Below are positions 8,403 through 15,897 of a stretch of DNA of 64,000 nucleotides, one piece after another. The DNA lies in the NCBI GenBank assembly GCA_900546115.1, contig URBQ01000007.1, positions 1 through 64,000 of the forward strand, in the 5' to 3' direction. A program made the translations under genes and the position numbers. This DNA is from an uncultured Collinsella sp. Lineage in GTDB: Bacteria; Actinomycetota; Coriobacteriia; Coriobacteriales; Coriobacteriaceae. The notes under the pieces are model-generated. The model was not told the origin of the DNA, searched no databases, and saw nothing but the letters and a program-made list of their open reading frames with translations. Position 1 is the stretch's first letter; each line of letters begins with the position of its first letter.

Positions 8403-8978
8403 CTACTTTTTGGCGGCTTTGCGCTCGTCGCGGATGCGGGCGCGGTCCATGGCCGCCTCGACGGCCGAGAATCGGCAGCCGCAGTAGTTCTGCCGATACA
8501 TGCCAAGCTCACGCGAACGACGCGTGGCCTCGGGGTAATACGGGCGAAAATCACGGATGACCGGGGTGAGCCCATGTGCCGCCGCCAAACGCTCAAGCAC
8601 GTCATTACAGGTTTCGAACAGCTGATACGGCGAGACGGCGAGCGTCGTACCCACAAACTCAAACCCGCGCTCCTGGGCCACACGGCACGCCTCGGCCAGA
8701 CGCAGGGCATAGCACGCGCGACAGCGACGGGGCCGATCGGCGCCCAGCGGTGCCACGCCGGTCTCCCAGCGATCGCGGTCCTCCCCCGCCTCGATAAGCT
8801 CGATCTCGCCATCGGCACACCACCGGCGCAGCTCGTCCAAACGCCGCTGCCATTCATCGTGAGGTTGAATATTAGGGTTGGTCCAGCAAATCGTGGGCTC
8901 AAACCCCTCCTCGCGCAGCAGACGGACCGGCTCCAGCGAGCACGGCGCACAGCAAGCATGCAGCAGCAACGGCTTCAT
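8403..8978 (-). CDS. queH: Epoxyqueuosine reductase QueH
   Basis: QueH (formerly DUF208) removes the epoxide from epoxyqueuosine-tRNA, the final step of queuosine formation, and replaces cobalamin-dependent QueG. The 191-residue protein has the paired cysteine motifs of the family: HACCAPC at the N terminus, CRACYALRL in the middle and YRQNYCGC near the C terminus, which hold the Fe-S cluster and an extra metal. GGAGGAG abuts an ATG at 8984, but the ATG at 8978 has a workable 6-nt spacer, so I use that. It converges on the XRE gene. Together with tgt and queA the window encodes the tRNA-level part of the pathway. Confidence 0.93.
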   Translation of the reverse strand: MKPLLLHACCAPCSLEPVRLLREEGFEPTICWTNPNIQPHDEWQRRLDELRRWCADGEIELIEAGEDRDRWETGVAPLGADRPRRCRACYALRLAEACRVAQERGFEFVGTTLAVSPYQLFETCNDVLERLAAAHGLTPVIRDFRPYYPEATRRSRELGMYRQNYCGCRFSAVEAAMDRARIRDERKAAKK

Positions 8979-9005
8979 GGACATCTCCTCCCAATCTTTG
9001 CCCAG

Positions 9006-9115
9006 GGTAGTCTTTTTGGGACGGGGCTATTTTGACCACTTTTGATGTAAAGCAGTTCCAAATACCCGCATCAACAGGAAAGTAGTCAAAATAGCCCCGT
9101 CCCAAAAAGACTACC
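9006..9115. repeat. Perfect 31-bp inverted repeat with 48-bp loop
   Basis: Arms 9006-9036 and 9085-9115 are perfect reverse complements over 31 bp and each contains the core CGTCCCAAAAAGACT or its complement, which recurs at 57881-57895. The right arm includes the stop codon of the DUF3267 gene (9111-9113). On the minus strand the arm reads into TCTTTTTGGG, so it may act as a terminator, but the length, perfection and dispersed copies look more like a palindromic repeat element. Confidence 0.8.
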
Positions 9116-9680
9116 TTGCGAAAAAGCGCACGCCAAAGGATGTGTCCTCGCAGGCGACAATGCGGCGGTCGCGCAAAATGGTCCGCACGTAATACCAGTC
9201 GCCCACACAGCCCGACAAGTGCAGACCAGCCGCCAGGTAACACAGAAGCGGATAGCCCGAAAACGCAAAGCCCAAGGCAAACGCCGCCGTCAAAACAACC
9301 GTCGGCGCCAGGCAAACCGCCATGTACCGCCGGCGCGAATACACAACGCCCTCGGCGCAGGCGTAAATCATGCAGGTTTCGAGATTTGCTCCGAAGGTCA
9401 CCCGAGCACCAGCAGGCGCAAACAGCTTAAAGAACACCGCGTGCACCAGCTCGTGCACGGCAAATGACGCCGCAGAAACCGCAGCCAAGCCGACTATCCA
9501 GCTCAAGACGGCCATCCAGCCGCCCGCGTCAGCCGCATCCATGTCTGCAGGCCCGCCCAGCAGCATAAACACCGGCACCAGGCACACGGCAAATACGCCA
9601 AGCACGGCCATCCCCCACACGAAGCAGGCGTGCAGAAAATCCTCGTCCTCAAACGCATGTATGTTGGAATTCTCATTCAT
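9111..9680 (-). CDS. DUF3267-family membrane zincin-like metalloprotease
   Basis: A 189-residue membrane protein with four or five hydrophobic segments (about 18-42, 56-74, 113-131, 134-150). The zinc-binding HELVH motif is at residues 76-80, inside the second membrane segment region, as in the DUF3267 family of putative intramembrane or membrane-associated peptidases. A YSRRRY segment and a later FSGYPLLCYLAAGLHLSG helix fit that family. Its substrate is unknown; relatives are linked by position to cell-envelope or stress functions. There is no strong Shine-Dalgarno sequence before the ATG at 9680. The stop codon lies inside the inverted repeat that separates it from queH, so the two are probably separate units. 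Confidence 0.75.
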   Translation of the reverse strand: MNENSNIHAFEDEDFLHACFVWGMAVLGVFAVCLVPVFMLLGGPADMDAADAGGWMAVLSWIVGLAAVSAASFAVHELVHAVFFKLFAPAGARVTFGANLETCMIYACAEGVVYSRRRYMAVCLAPTVVLTAAFALGFAFSGYPLLCYLAAGLHLSGCVGDWYYVRTILRDRRIVACEDTSFGVRFFAR

Positions 9681-9722
9681 AGCATCTTAGGATAGCGCCC
9701 CTGCCACGCACCCGCCCGCATG

Positions 9723-9731
9723 TGCGATAAT
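9723..9731 (+). promoter_or_regulatory. Extended -10 promoter candidate
   Basis: TGCGATAAT fits an extended -10 element (TGnTATAAT) with no obvious -35 partner. It lies 82 nt upstream of the tRNA-synthetase-like gene. The identical 9-mer occurs on the minus strand at 15606-15614 before degV. Confidence 0.4.
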
Positions 9732-9812
9732 GTCGAACGATATGCACGAATTGACCACCGCGTCGCCAGGCCTTGCGCCCGGCCGCGCTCCCACCATATG
9801 CGAAGGAGTCCC

Positions 9813-11963
9813 ATGGCATCCAAATACTCCATGAACGACCGTCCCAGCTGGCCGCGCCGCGCCATCGTTACCGCCGGCGAGCCTTACGGCAACAAAGGTC
9901 TGCACTTTGGCCACGTCGGCGGCGTCTTTGTCCCGGCCGACTTCTTTGCCCGCTTCCTTCGCGACCGCCTGGGCCGCGAGAACGTCATCTTCACCTCGGG
10001 CACCGACTGCTACGGCTCGCCCATCATGGAGAGCTACCGCAAGCTCAAGGAGAATGAAGGCTACGATAAGTCCATCGGCGAGTATGTCGAGTCCAATCAC
10101 TCCCGCCAGGCCGCGACCCTCAACAACTACAACATCAGCTGTGACATCTACGGCGGCTCGGGCCTTGAGCCGGCTGCGCAGATTCACAACGAGGTGACCG
10201 CCGAGATTATCGAGCGCCTGCACGAGCAGGGCACCATTTCAAAGCGCTCCACGCTGCAGTTCTACGACGCCAAGGCCGGCACGTTCCTCAACGGCCGCCA
10301 GGTGATTGGCCGCTGCCCCATTCAGGGCTGCAAGTCCGAAAAGGCCTACGCCGACGAGTGTGACCTGGGCCACCAGTTTGAGCCAGAGGAGCTCATCGCG
10401 CCCAAGAGCCAGCTCACCGGCGAGGTGCCCGAGCTGCGCCCGGTCGACAACCTCTACTTCGACCTTCCGGCCTACCTCGACTTTATGAAGACCTACACCG
10501 CCAAGCTCGCCCAGAACCCGCAGGTTCGCTCCGTGGTCTCCAAGACCATGGAGGAGTGGCTGCTGCCGGCACAGCTCTATATTCAGAACAAGTTCCGCGA
10601 GGCTTTCGACGCCGTCGAGGACCAGCTGCCCGAGCACACCGTGCTGGAGCCCGAGGGCAACAAGAGCAGCTTTACCGTCACCTTCCCCAGCTGGAAGGAG
10701 CGCGACGACGCCCACGCGGTGCTCGCCAACGGCGGTGTGCGCTTCCGCAGCGGCAAGGCGCTCGTGCCCTTCCGCATCACCGGCAACATCGACTGGGGCG
10801 TTCCGGTGCCCGAGGTCGACGGCGTATCCGACGTCACCTGCTGGTGCTGGCCCGAGAGCCTGTGGGCGCCCATCAGCTATACGCGTACCGTACTCGCCCG
10901 CGATGCCAAGGCCGCCGGCGTAACCGAGGGTGTCGCCGCCCAGGACGCCGCCCTTATGGGCGAGCCCTCCGCCGATTCCACGCAGGTTCCCGCACCCACC
11001 TACCAGCACAGCTCGCTCGACTGGCGCGACTGGTGGTGCTCGGACGATGCACAAATCTACCAGTTTATCGGTCAGGACAACATCTACTTCTACTGCATCG
11101 CACAGACCGCCATGTGGGAGGCCCTGGGCTGGGACCTCACGCAGAGCACCGTCAGCGCCTGCTACCACCTGCTCTACATGGGCAAAAAGGCCAGCTCGTC
11201 CTCGCAGATGCCTCCCCCGCCGGCAGACGACCTGCTCAACCACTACACCTGCGAGCAGATGCGTGCGCATTGGCTGTCGCTCGGCCTGTCCGAAAAGCCG
11301 GTGAGCTTTAGCCCCAAGGCATACGACACCCGCGTGACCGGCAAGGACAAGGACGGCAACGAGGTGCGCGCCTGCGACGACAAGCGCGTCATCGATCCGG
11401 CCCTTAAGGAGAGCGCCCTTTTGACCGGCGTGTTCAACCGCTTGGCCCGCAGCTGCTTCTACGGCGTCGCCGTCAAGGAGGGCGACGAGAGCCCCTATCG
11501 CAACGGCTGCATCCCCGCCGGTGCGGCCTCTGCCGCCGTGGTCGAGGCCGCCGAGCAGGCCGCCCTTGCCTTTGAGCAGGCCATGTACAAGTTCGAGACG
11601 CACCGCGCGCTTGCCGTGTGCGACGACTACCTGCGTGCCGCCAACAAGCGCTGGAGCGATGCCTCCAAGGCCGCCAACAAGCTCGAGGGCGAGCCGGCCA
11701 ATGCCGCGATGACGCAGGCCCTCGTCGACGCCTTTACCGAGCTGCGCGTGGCGACCGTGCTCATGCACGGCATCGTCCCTGCCGGCTGCGAGCTCATCTG
11801 CGAGTACTTCGACGTCGACCCGGTCGCTTTCTTTAGCTGGGATAACATCTTTGCCTCCACGGACGAGTTCGTGGAGATCCTGGGCGAGAAGCCCGGCGAG
11901 CACCGCGTGAAGCCGCTGCCCCCGCGCTTCGACTTCTTTAGCAAGCACGAAAGCCAGTACTAA
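9813..11963 (+). CDS. Class I tRNA synthetase, methionyl-like, with degenerate KMSKS loop
   Basis: A 716-residue protein with the Rossmann catalytic core of methionyl-tRNA synthetase. The HIGH signature is HFGH (residues 31-34) in the GLHFGHVGG context. The region SGTDCYGSPI, the DWGVPVP segment, WPESLWAPISY and FIGQDNIYFYCI match MetRS core blocks, and a helical anticodon-binding domain follows. The KMSKS loop, however, reads GKKASSSSQMPPPP (from about residue 457), losing the usual pattern, and large insertions sit in the connective region. AAGGAG is 5 nt from the ATG at 9813; the longer upstream frame has no such signal. It may be a divergent MetRS or a paralogue with another aminoacylation or ligase role. 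No second metG is in this window to compare. Confidence 0.75.
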   Translation: MASKYSMNDRPSWPRRAIVTAGEPYGNKGLHFGHVGGVFVPADFFARFLRDRLGRENVIFTSGTDCYGSPIMESYRKLKENEGYDKSIGEYVESNHSRQAATLNNYNISCDIYGGSGLEPAAQIHNEVTAEIIERLHEQGTISKRSTLQFYDAKAGTFLNGRQVIGRCPIQGCKSEKAYADECDLGHQFEPEELIAPKSQLTGEVPELRPVDNLYFDLPAYLDFMKTYTAKLAQNPQVRSVVSKTMEEWLLPAQLYIQNKFREAFDAVEDQLPEHTVLEPEGNKSSFTVTFPSWKERDDAHAVLANGGVRFRSGKALVPFRITGNIDWGVPVPEVDGVSDVTCWCWPESLWAPISYTRTVLARDAKAAGVTEGVAAQDAALMGEPSADSTQVPAPTYQHSSLDWRDWWCSDDAQIYQFIGQDNIYFYCIAQTAMWEALGWDLTQSTVSACYHLLYMGKKASSSSQMPPPPADDLLNHYTCEQMRAHWLSLGLSEKPVSFSPKAYDTRVTGKDKDGNEVRACDDKRVIDPALKESALLTGVFNRLARSCFYGVAVKEGDESPYRNGCIPAGAASAAVVEAAEQAALAFEQAMYKFETHRALAVCDDYLRAANKRWSDASKAANKLEGEPANAAMTQALVDAFTELRVATVLMHGIVPAGCELICEYFDVDPVAFFSWDNIFASTDEFVEILGEKPGEHRVKPLPPRFDFFSKHESQY

Positions 11964-11989
11964 GGCACGCCAGCAGCGGCGTGCCCGGA

Positions 11990-12010
11990 AAGTAGTCAAT
12001 TTGGGATGGG
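11990..12010 (+). repeat. Short dispersed repeat copy
   Basis: AAGTAGTCAATTTGGGATGGG lies in the 59-nt gap between the synthetase-like gene and the methyltransferase. The 15-nt core GTAGTCAATTTGGGA is repeated exactly at 56146-56160 and shares its first half with the inverted-repeat arms at 9006-9115. Confidence 0.65.
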
Positions 12011-12022
12011 AAGGAAAGACGG

Positions 12023-13126
12023 ATGTCCAAGCCGCGTCGTCGTAAGCAAAAAAAGCAGGTCAAGGCCGAGCTCAAGCTTAGGCAGTTTGCTGCTACCGAG
12101 CTTTCCGACCAGCTTGCCGCCCTTCCCTGCGCTGCCGACCTGCCACGCTTTATGGTCGACACGGTCGCCGGCGCCTATGCGCCCGCCGATGCCGAGCTCA
12201 TGATCGAGGGCTTCGGCGCCGCGGCCACACGCCCGGTCACACTGCGCGCCAACACGCTCAGGGCGACCGCCGAGGACATCGCTGCGGCGCTCGATGCCGC
12301 CGGCATCGCCCACCGCCCCGTCGCATGGTACCCGGACGCTTCCATCCTGCCCGAGGCCCAGGTTTCCGACCTGTGGGACCTCGACATCTACCGCGACGGC
12401 AAGATCTACTTGCAAAGTCTGTCGTCCATGATGCCGCCGTTGGTCTTGGGCGCCCAGGCCGGCGAGGACATCCTGGACATGTGCGCGGCCCCCGGCGGCA
12501 AGACGACGCAGATCGCCGCCCTCACCCAGGGCCAGGCACACCTCACCGCCTGCGAGATGAGCATTCCCCGCGCCGAGAAGCTCGAAGCCAACCTCCACCG
12601 CCAAGGCGCAAAAAACGTGCCCGTCATGCGCATCGACGCACGCGAGCTCGACGAGTTCTTCCGCTTTGACCGTATCCTGCTCGACGCTCCCTGTACCGGC
12701 ACGGGCACAGTCGTCAGCGGCAACGAGAAGAGCCTGCGCGGCCTCACCGAGCAGTTGCTGAGCAGGTGCGCCCGCTCGCAGCGAGCACTTCTGGACCGCG
12801 CCATGGGAGCCCTCAAACCGGGCGGCACGCTCGTCTATTCGACTTGTTCGATCTTGCCGCAGGAAAACGAGGACGCCCTGCAAGAGGCCCTCGACAAGCA
12901 CATGGACTGCGAGCTTATCCCCCTCGATGGCACGCCGAGCGAAAGTGAGGCACGCCGCGCCCAGGAAGCTGGTGAGGAGCCGCGCATCGAGTCCAACGCC
13001 CTGACCGAAGCCATTGCCGCGGGTCAGGTATCGGCCATCGCCAACGGCCTGCCCGGCACGCTCACCATTCCGCCCAGCCGCGACTTTGAGGGCTTCTACA
13101 TTGCCCTGATCCGAAAACGCAGTTAG
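12023..13126 (+). CDS. RsmB/NOL1-family RNA cytosine-C5 methyltransferase
   Basis: A 367-residue SAM-dependent methyltransferase of the Sun/NOL1/NOP2 family that makes 5-methylcytosine in rRNA or tRNA. A basic N terminus (SKPRRRKQKKQVK) precedes a substrate-recognition domain. SAM motif I DMCAAPGGKT starts near residue 153, motif IV LDAPCTGTG holds one conserved cysteine, and motif VI YSTCS holds the catalytic cysteine. The C-terminal SRDFEGFYIALIRK is the usual end strand. GGAAAGACGG precedes the ATG. It could modify 16S rRNA like RsmB or RsmF; the exact site cannot be told. Two GAGE-rich stretches near residues 300-320 form an acidic insertion. Confidence 0.9.
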   Translation: MSKPRRRKQKKQVKAELKLRQFAATELSDQLAALPCAADLPRFMVDTVAGAYAPADAELMIEGFGAAATRPVTLRANTLRATAEDIAAALDAAGIAHRPVAWYPDASILPEAQVSDLWDLDIYRDGKIYLQSLSSMMPPLVLGAQAGEDILDMCAAPGGKTTQIAALTQGQAHLTACEMSIPRAEKLEANLHRQGAKNVPVMRIDARELDEFFRFDRILLDAPCTGTGTVVSGNEKSLRGLTEQLLSRCARSQRALLDRAMGALKPGGTLVYSTCSILPQENEDALQEALDKHMDCELIPLDGTPSESEARRAQEAGEEPRIESNALTEAIAAGQVSAIANGLPGTLTIPPSRDFEGFYIALIRKRS

Positions 13127-13164
13127 CGCACGGATCCAAAACTCAACAAGCTATCTCCGTGCGC
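13126..13164. terminator. Inverted repeat between convergent genes
   Basis: GCGCACGGA (13126-13134) and TCCGTGCGC (13156-13164) form a 9-bp stem with a 21-nt loop, spanning the stop codons of the convergent methyltransferase and small membrane protein genes. It has no T-run, so termination is only a guess. Confidence 0.3.
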
Positions 13165-13321
13165 GTTTGCCCTGCTGGTCGCGATGCTGTTTAAGCATCG
13201 TGCGCTCCTTGCGTTCGGCCCTTTTGCCCTTAATGGCCGTGACCACAAAGTAGATGACCGCGGCGGCAACAATTGCGCCCACACACAGGCCAATCGAGCC
13301 AAACATTGCTGTCAATTCCAT
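13151..13321 (-). CDS. Small single-pass membrane protein
   Basis: A 56-codon frame reading MELTAMFGSIGLCVGAIV and onward contains one strong hydrophobic helix (about residues 6-30) followed by a very basic tail (KGKRAERKER ... GKRARR). GAGAGGTGACGCGGT precedes the ATG at 13321 with a good spacer. The layout, outside-short and inside-basic, is that of a small membrane-anchored protein. It is convergent with the methyltransferase and diverges from the TIM-barrel gene. No family was recognised. The clear start signal and composition make it more than a chance frame. Confidence 0.65.
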   Translation of the reverse strand: MELTAMFGSIGLCVGAIVAAAVIYFVVTAIKGKRAERKERTMLKQHRDQQGKRARR

Positions 13322-13512
13322 ACCGCGTCACCTCTCTTTTAAACGGGACTTTCAAGATAGCACCTCGATCCCCGCCACCACAGCTCCTTCACGTTCGCCG
13401 GCCCTTCGGTCTAACGAATTGCGTGGCGGGGAAAAATCAACTCGTCAAACGATTTAGCATTCGCAATTCCGGCTGCATCGCGCCGGCCGTCATCGCATAG
13501 AATCGAGCTTCC

Positions 13513-14604
13513 ATGGATACCCTCAACGATCTAAATGAGCGCGTCGACGCCTTCGTCGGCACCAGCTCCTTCGACACGCCTGCCGCGGCAAACGACCAAG
13601 CCCCCATCGATGTGCCCGCCGAGGTTCACGAGGACATCGTCGCCTCGGTCGATTTCTCCGAGGTCGAGCTCGCAGACGAGTTCACCGAGCCCCAGGTAAC
13701 CGTGACCCCCAACGGACTGCTCCCCATGGAGCCGCTGCCCATCGACGGGCGTTTGCGCAAGGCGGCCCTTCGCATGCCTGACGAGATTGAGGAGGCCAGC
13801 GGCTTCACGCTCTTTGGCCGCCGCATCAAGTCGCTCATTTACACCACCGATGTCGCGGTTATCCGCAACTCCAACGCCGATGCCGTTTTTGCGGTCTACC
13901 CTTTCACGCCGCAGCCCGCCATTACGCAAGCGCTGCTGACCGTCGCCGAGTGCCCGGTCTTTGTAGGTGTGGGCGGTGGCACCACCACTGGTAAGCGCTC
14001 CGTGCAGATGGCAGCCGTCTCCGAGATGCAGGGCGCGGCGGGATGCGTGGTCAACTCCCCCGCCACCGCCGAGATGGTCGAGCACATCACCAACATCGCC
14101 GACATCCCCGTCATCGCTACGGTCGTTCGCTGCGACGACGATGCCCACGCCAAGGTGCGCGCTGGAGCCAAGATTCTCAACATCGCCGCCGGCAAGAACA
14201 CGCCCCAGGTCCTACGCGAGCTGCGCAAGCACTATCCCAACCTGCCGCTCATCGCGCCGGGCGGCAAGACGCCAGAGAGCATCCGTGAAACCATCGCCGC
14301 CGGCGCCAACGCCATCATCTGGACGCCGCCTTCGGCCCAGCAGCTACAGACCGACATGATGCAGCGTTATCGCAAGATGAAGGAAGACGCCACACCTGTC
14401 ATCTCGCACGACGATGTGCCCATTATCGACCAGGTCGCCGCCGCCGAGGTCAGCCAGGTCGAGAACATGAATCCCGACGTGCCGATTCCCGACGAAGTCA
14501 TCGAGCGCGTCGCTTCGATCCACGAGCGCGTCGAGGAGCATCGCGCCAACCGCGGCCTCAAGCCGTCACTGCACGGCTTCTTCTTCCGCGGAAAGAAACG
14601 CTAA
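13513..14604 (+). CDS. TIM-barrel-like protein with acidic N terminus, unknown function
   Basis: The 363-residue protein has an acidic, disordered N-terminal section (about 1-80) and a central domain resembling phosphate-binding TIM barrels of the KDPG-aldolase/ThiE/IGPS type. Alternating strand-helix blocks end in PVFVGVGGGTTTGKRS, then ADIPVIATVVRCDDDAHAKV, GAKILNIAAGK, and PLIAPGGKTPESIRETIAAGANAIIWT, where GG and GAN could bind phosphate. The C terminus has a helical part and ends in a basic FRGKKR. Similar coriobacterial proteins are usually labelled only as hydrolase or hypothetical. No catalytic residues can be assigned. It is a single-gene unit closed by a strong terminator. Confidence 0.6.
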   Translation: MDTLNDLNERVDAFVGTSSFDTPAAANDQAPIDVPAEVHEDIVASVDFSEVELADEFTEPQVTVTPNGLLPMEPLPIDGRLRKAALRMPDEIEEASGFTLFGRRIKSLIYTTDVAVIRNSNADAVFAVYPFTPQPAITQALLTVAECPVFVGVGGGTTTGKRSVQMAAVSEMQGAAGCVVNSPATAEMVEHITNIADIPVIATVVRCDDDAHAKVRAGAKILNIAAGKNTPQVLRELRKHYPNLPLIAPGGKTPESIRETIAAGANAIIWTPPSAQQLQTDMMQRYRKMKEDATPVISHDDVPIIDQVAAAEVSQVENMNPDVPIPDEVIERVASIHERVEEHRANRGLKPSLHGFFFRGKKR

Positions 14605-14617
14605 CCCCCAACAGCAA

Positions 14618-14650
14618 GGCCCGCCCCACAAACGTGAGGCGGGCCGTTTT
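14618..14650 (+). terminator. Rho-independent terminator
   Basis: GGCCCGCC (14618-14625) pairs with GGCGGGCC (14638-14645) and is followed by GTTTTCATTT. It closes the TIM-barrel gene and lies between it and the convergent degV gene. Confidence 0.75.
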
Positions 14651-14686
14651 CATTTGAGCAATCATGCAGCGACGTGATGGGGCAAA

Positions 14687-15577
14687 TTAATCCACGCGCT
14701 TGTCGCCCATAAAGAAGAGCGCCACCGTACCGGGTCCGGTATGCGAGCCAATCAGAGTACCGATGTTATTGATCTCAATCTTGCCTTTAAGCTGCGGAAC
14801 CTGTTCCTCAATCAGCGCCGCAACCGCCTCGGCATCCTCGCGGCACGCCGAGTGCGACATGATGCACTTACCCGAATAATCCGCACCGTCCTGCACGTGT
14901 GCCATCATGGTCTTAGCCATCTCGGAAATCGCGCGCTTCTTAGTGCGAATCTTCTCACGTGGCGACAGCCCACCTTCGCAATCGACCGTCATAAGCGGGC
15001 AAATCTTAAGCGCCGTGCCGATGATCGCGCTCGCAGCCGAAATGCGACCGCCGCGCAGGTAGCTCGACAGATCGGTCGAAAAGAACCAGTGGTGCAGGTT
15101 GAGTTTGTGCTCCTCGATCCAGGCGGCCGTCTCGTCGAGTGAAGCCCCGCTATCGCGCACGTCGGCGGCACATTCCGCCAGCAGGCCAAAGCCCGAAGAC
15201 GCTGCCAGCGAATCGATGACGCGCACCTTGCCGCCCTGGGGATAGCGATCCGCGAGCATCTGCGCCGCAACGCAGGCCGATCCATACGTGCCCGAAATAC
15301 CCGACGACAACGTCAGGTGCAGCACGTCTTTACCCTCGGCAACAAACGGCTCCCAAAACTCCTCGTACTCGCCCACGCTCACCTGAGACGTCTTGGGCAT
15401 GGCGCCCGCGGCAATCTGGGCAAAAAACTCGTCCGGCGTAATCGACTGATACAGATCGTCCGTATAGACAACATCGTCGATCTCGTAATGAAAACACACG
15501 ACGGGGATATTGCGCGACGCAAAGAACTCACGGGTTCGGTCGGCGGCGGATTCACAGGTCAGGACAAAATCACTCAT
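14687..15577 (-). CDS. DegV-family fatty-acid-binding protein (FakB-like)
   Basis: DegV/FakB proteins bind a fatty acid and present it to the kinase FakA for phosphorylation. The 296-residue sequence opens with SDFVLTCESAADRT, the standard first strand and Ser/Asp-rich loop. It has KTSQVSVGEYEEF, the LTLSSGISGTYGSA lipid-carboxylate loop, and SLAASSGFGLL. The domain-2 features FFSTDLSSYLRGGRIS and SHSACREDAEAV, and the closing GTLIGSHTGPGTVALFF, are all typical. AAGGAG sits 6 nt before ATG 15577, so the six-codon longer frame is rejected. No fakA gene is nearby, as is common. The gene diverges from fbp. Confidence 0.92.
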   Translation of the reverse strand: MSDFVLTCESAADRTREFFASRNIPVVCFHYEIDDVVYTDDLYQSITPDEFFAQIAAGAMPKTSQVSVGEYEEFWEPFVAEGKDVLHLTLSSGISGTYGSACVAAQMLADRYPQGGKVRVIDSLAASSGFGLLAECAADVRDSGASLDETAAWIEEHKLNLHHWFFSTDLSSYLRGGRISAASAIIGTALKICPLMTVDCEGGLSPREKIRTKKRAISEMAKTMMAHVQDGADYSGKCIMSHSACREDAEAVAALIEEQVPQLKGKIEINNIGTLIGSHTGPGTVALFFMGDKRVD

Positions 15578-15605
15578 ATGAGGCTCCTTACTCATTGCTG
15601 CGCAA

Positions 15606-15614
15606 ATTATCGCA
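15606..15614 (-). promoter_or_regulatory. Extended -10 promoter candidate for degV
   Basis: On the minus strand TGCGATAAT occurs 29 nt upstream of the degV start, the same 9-mer as at 9723-9731. The 320-nt divergent gap (15578-15897) holds this site and the inverted repeat at 15841-15870; I see nothing else in it. Confidence 0.45.
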
Positions 15615-15840
15615 CAGTGAGCCTACATACGGTACATATGTCCACTATTTACCAAATCGAACCAAAAATAGCGAACATCTTTACCACCATCGTCTCCACC
15701 GGCCCCACGCATAAATATCTGAGAAAACACCCTCTGTCGTCTCCACTCAACCGCCATATCTACCTCAACTAAATCGATTTACCAAACCGTTCAGCCGACA
15801 ATTCAGCCGCTGGCGCAAAATCGAAACAAAAGCGGCGCAT

Positions 15841-15870
15841 ACTGATAAACGTTTGACGCTGTTTATCAGT
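15841..15870. promoter_or_regulatory. 10-bp inverted repeat upstream of fbp
   Basis: ACTGATAAAC-N10-GTTTATCAGT is a perfect inverted repeat 28 nt before the fbp start codon. The position suits a repressor operator or a leader hairpin that controls gluconeogenic fbp. The short run TTTTACC after it means an attenuator is also possible. Confidence 0.5.
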
Positions 15871-15897
15871 TTTACCAGCTCCATCGGAAGGTGTTTC

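Noticed and set aside
9006..9115. Insertion-sequence end repeat
   Set aside because: No transposase gene and only 48 nt between the arms; called a palindromic repeat instead.
10239..11999. 586-codon frame opposite the synthetase-like gene
   Set aside because: Low-complexity Leu/Gly/Val/His composition typical of a shadow frame; the plus strand is clearly coding.
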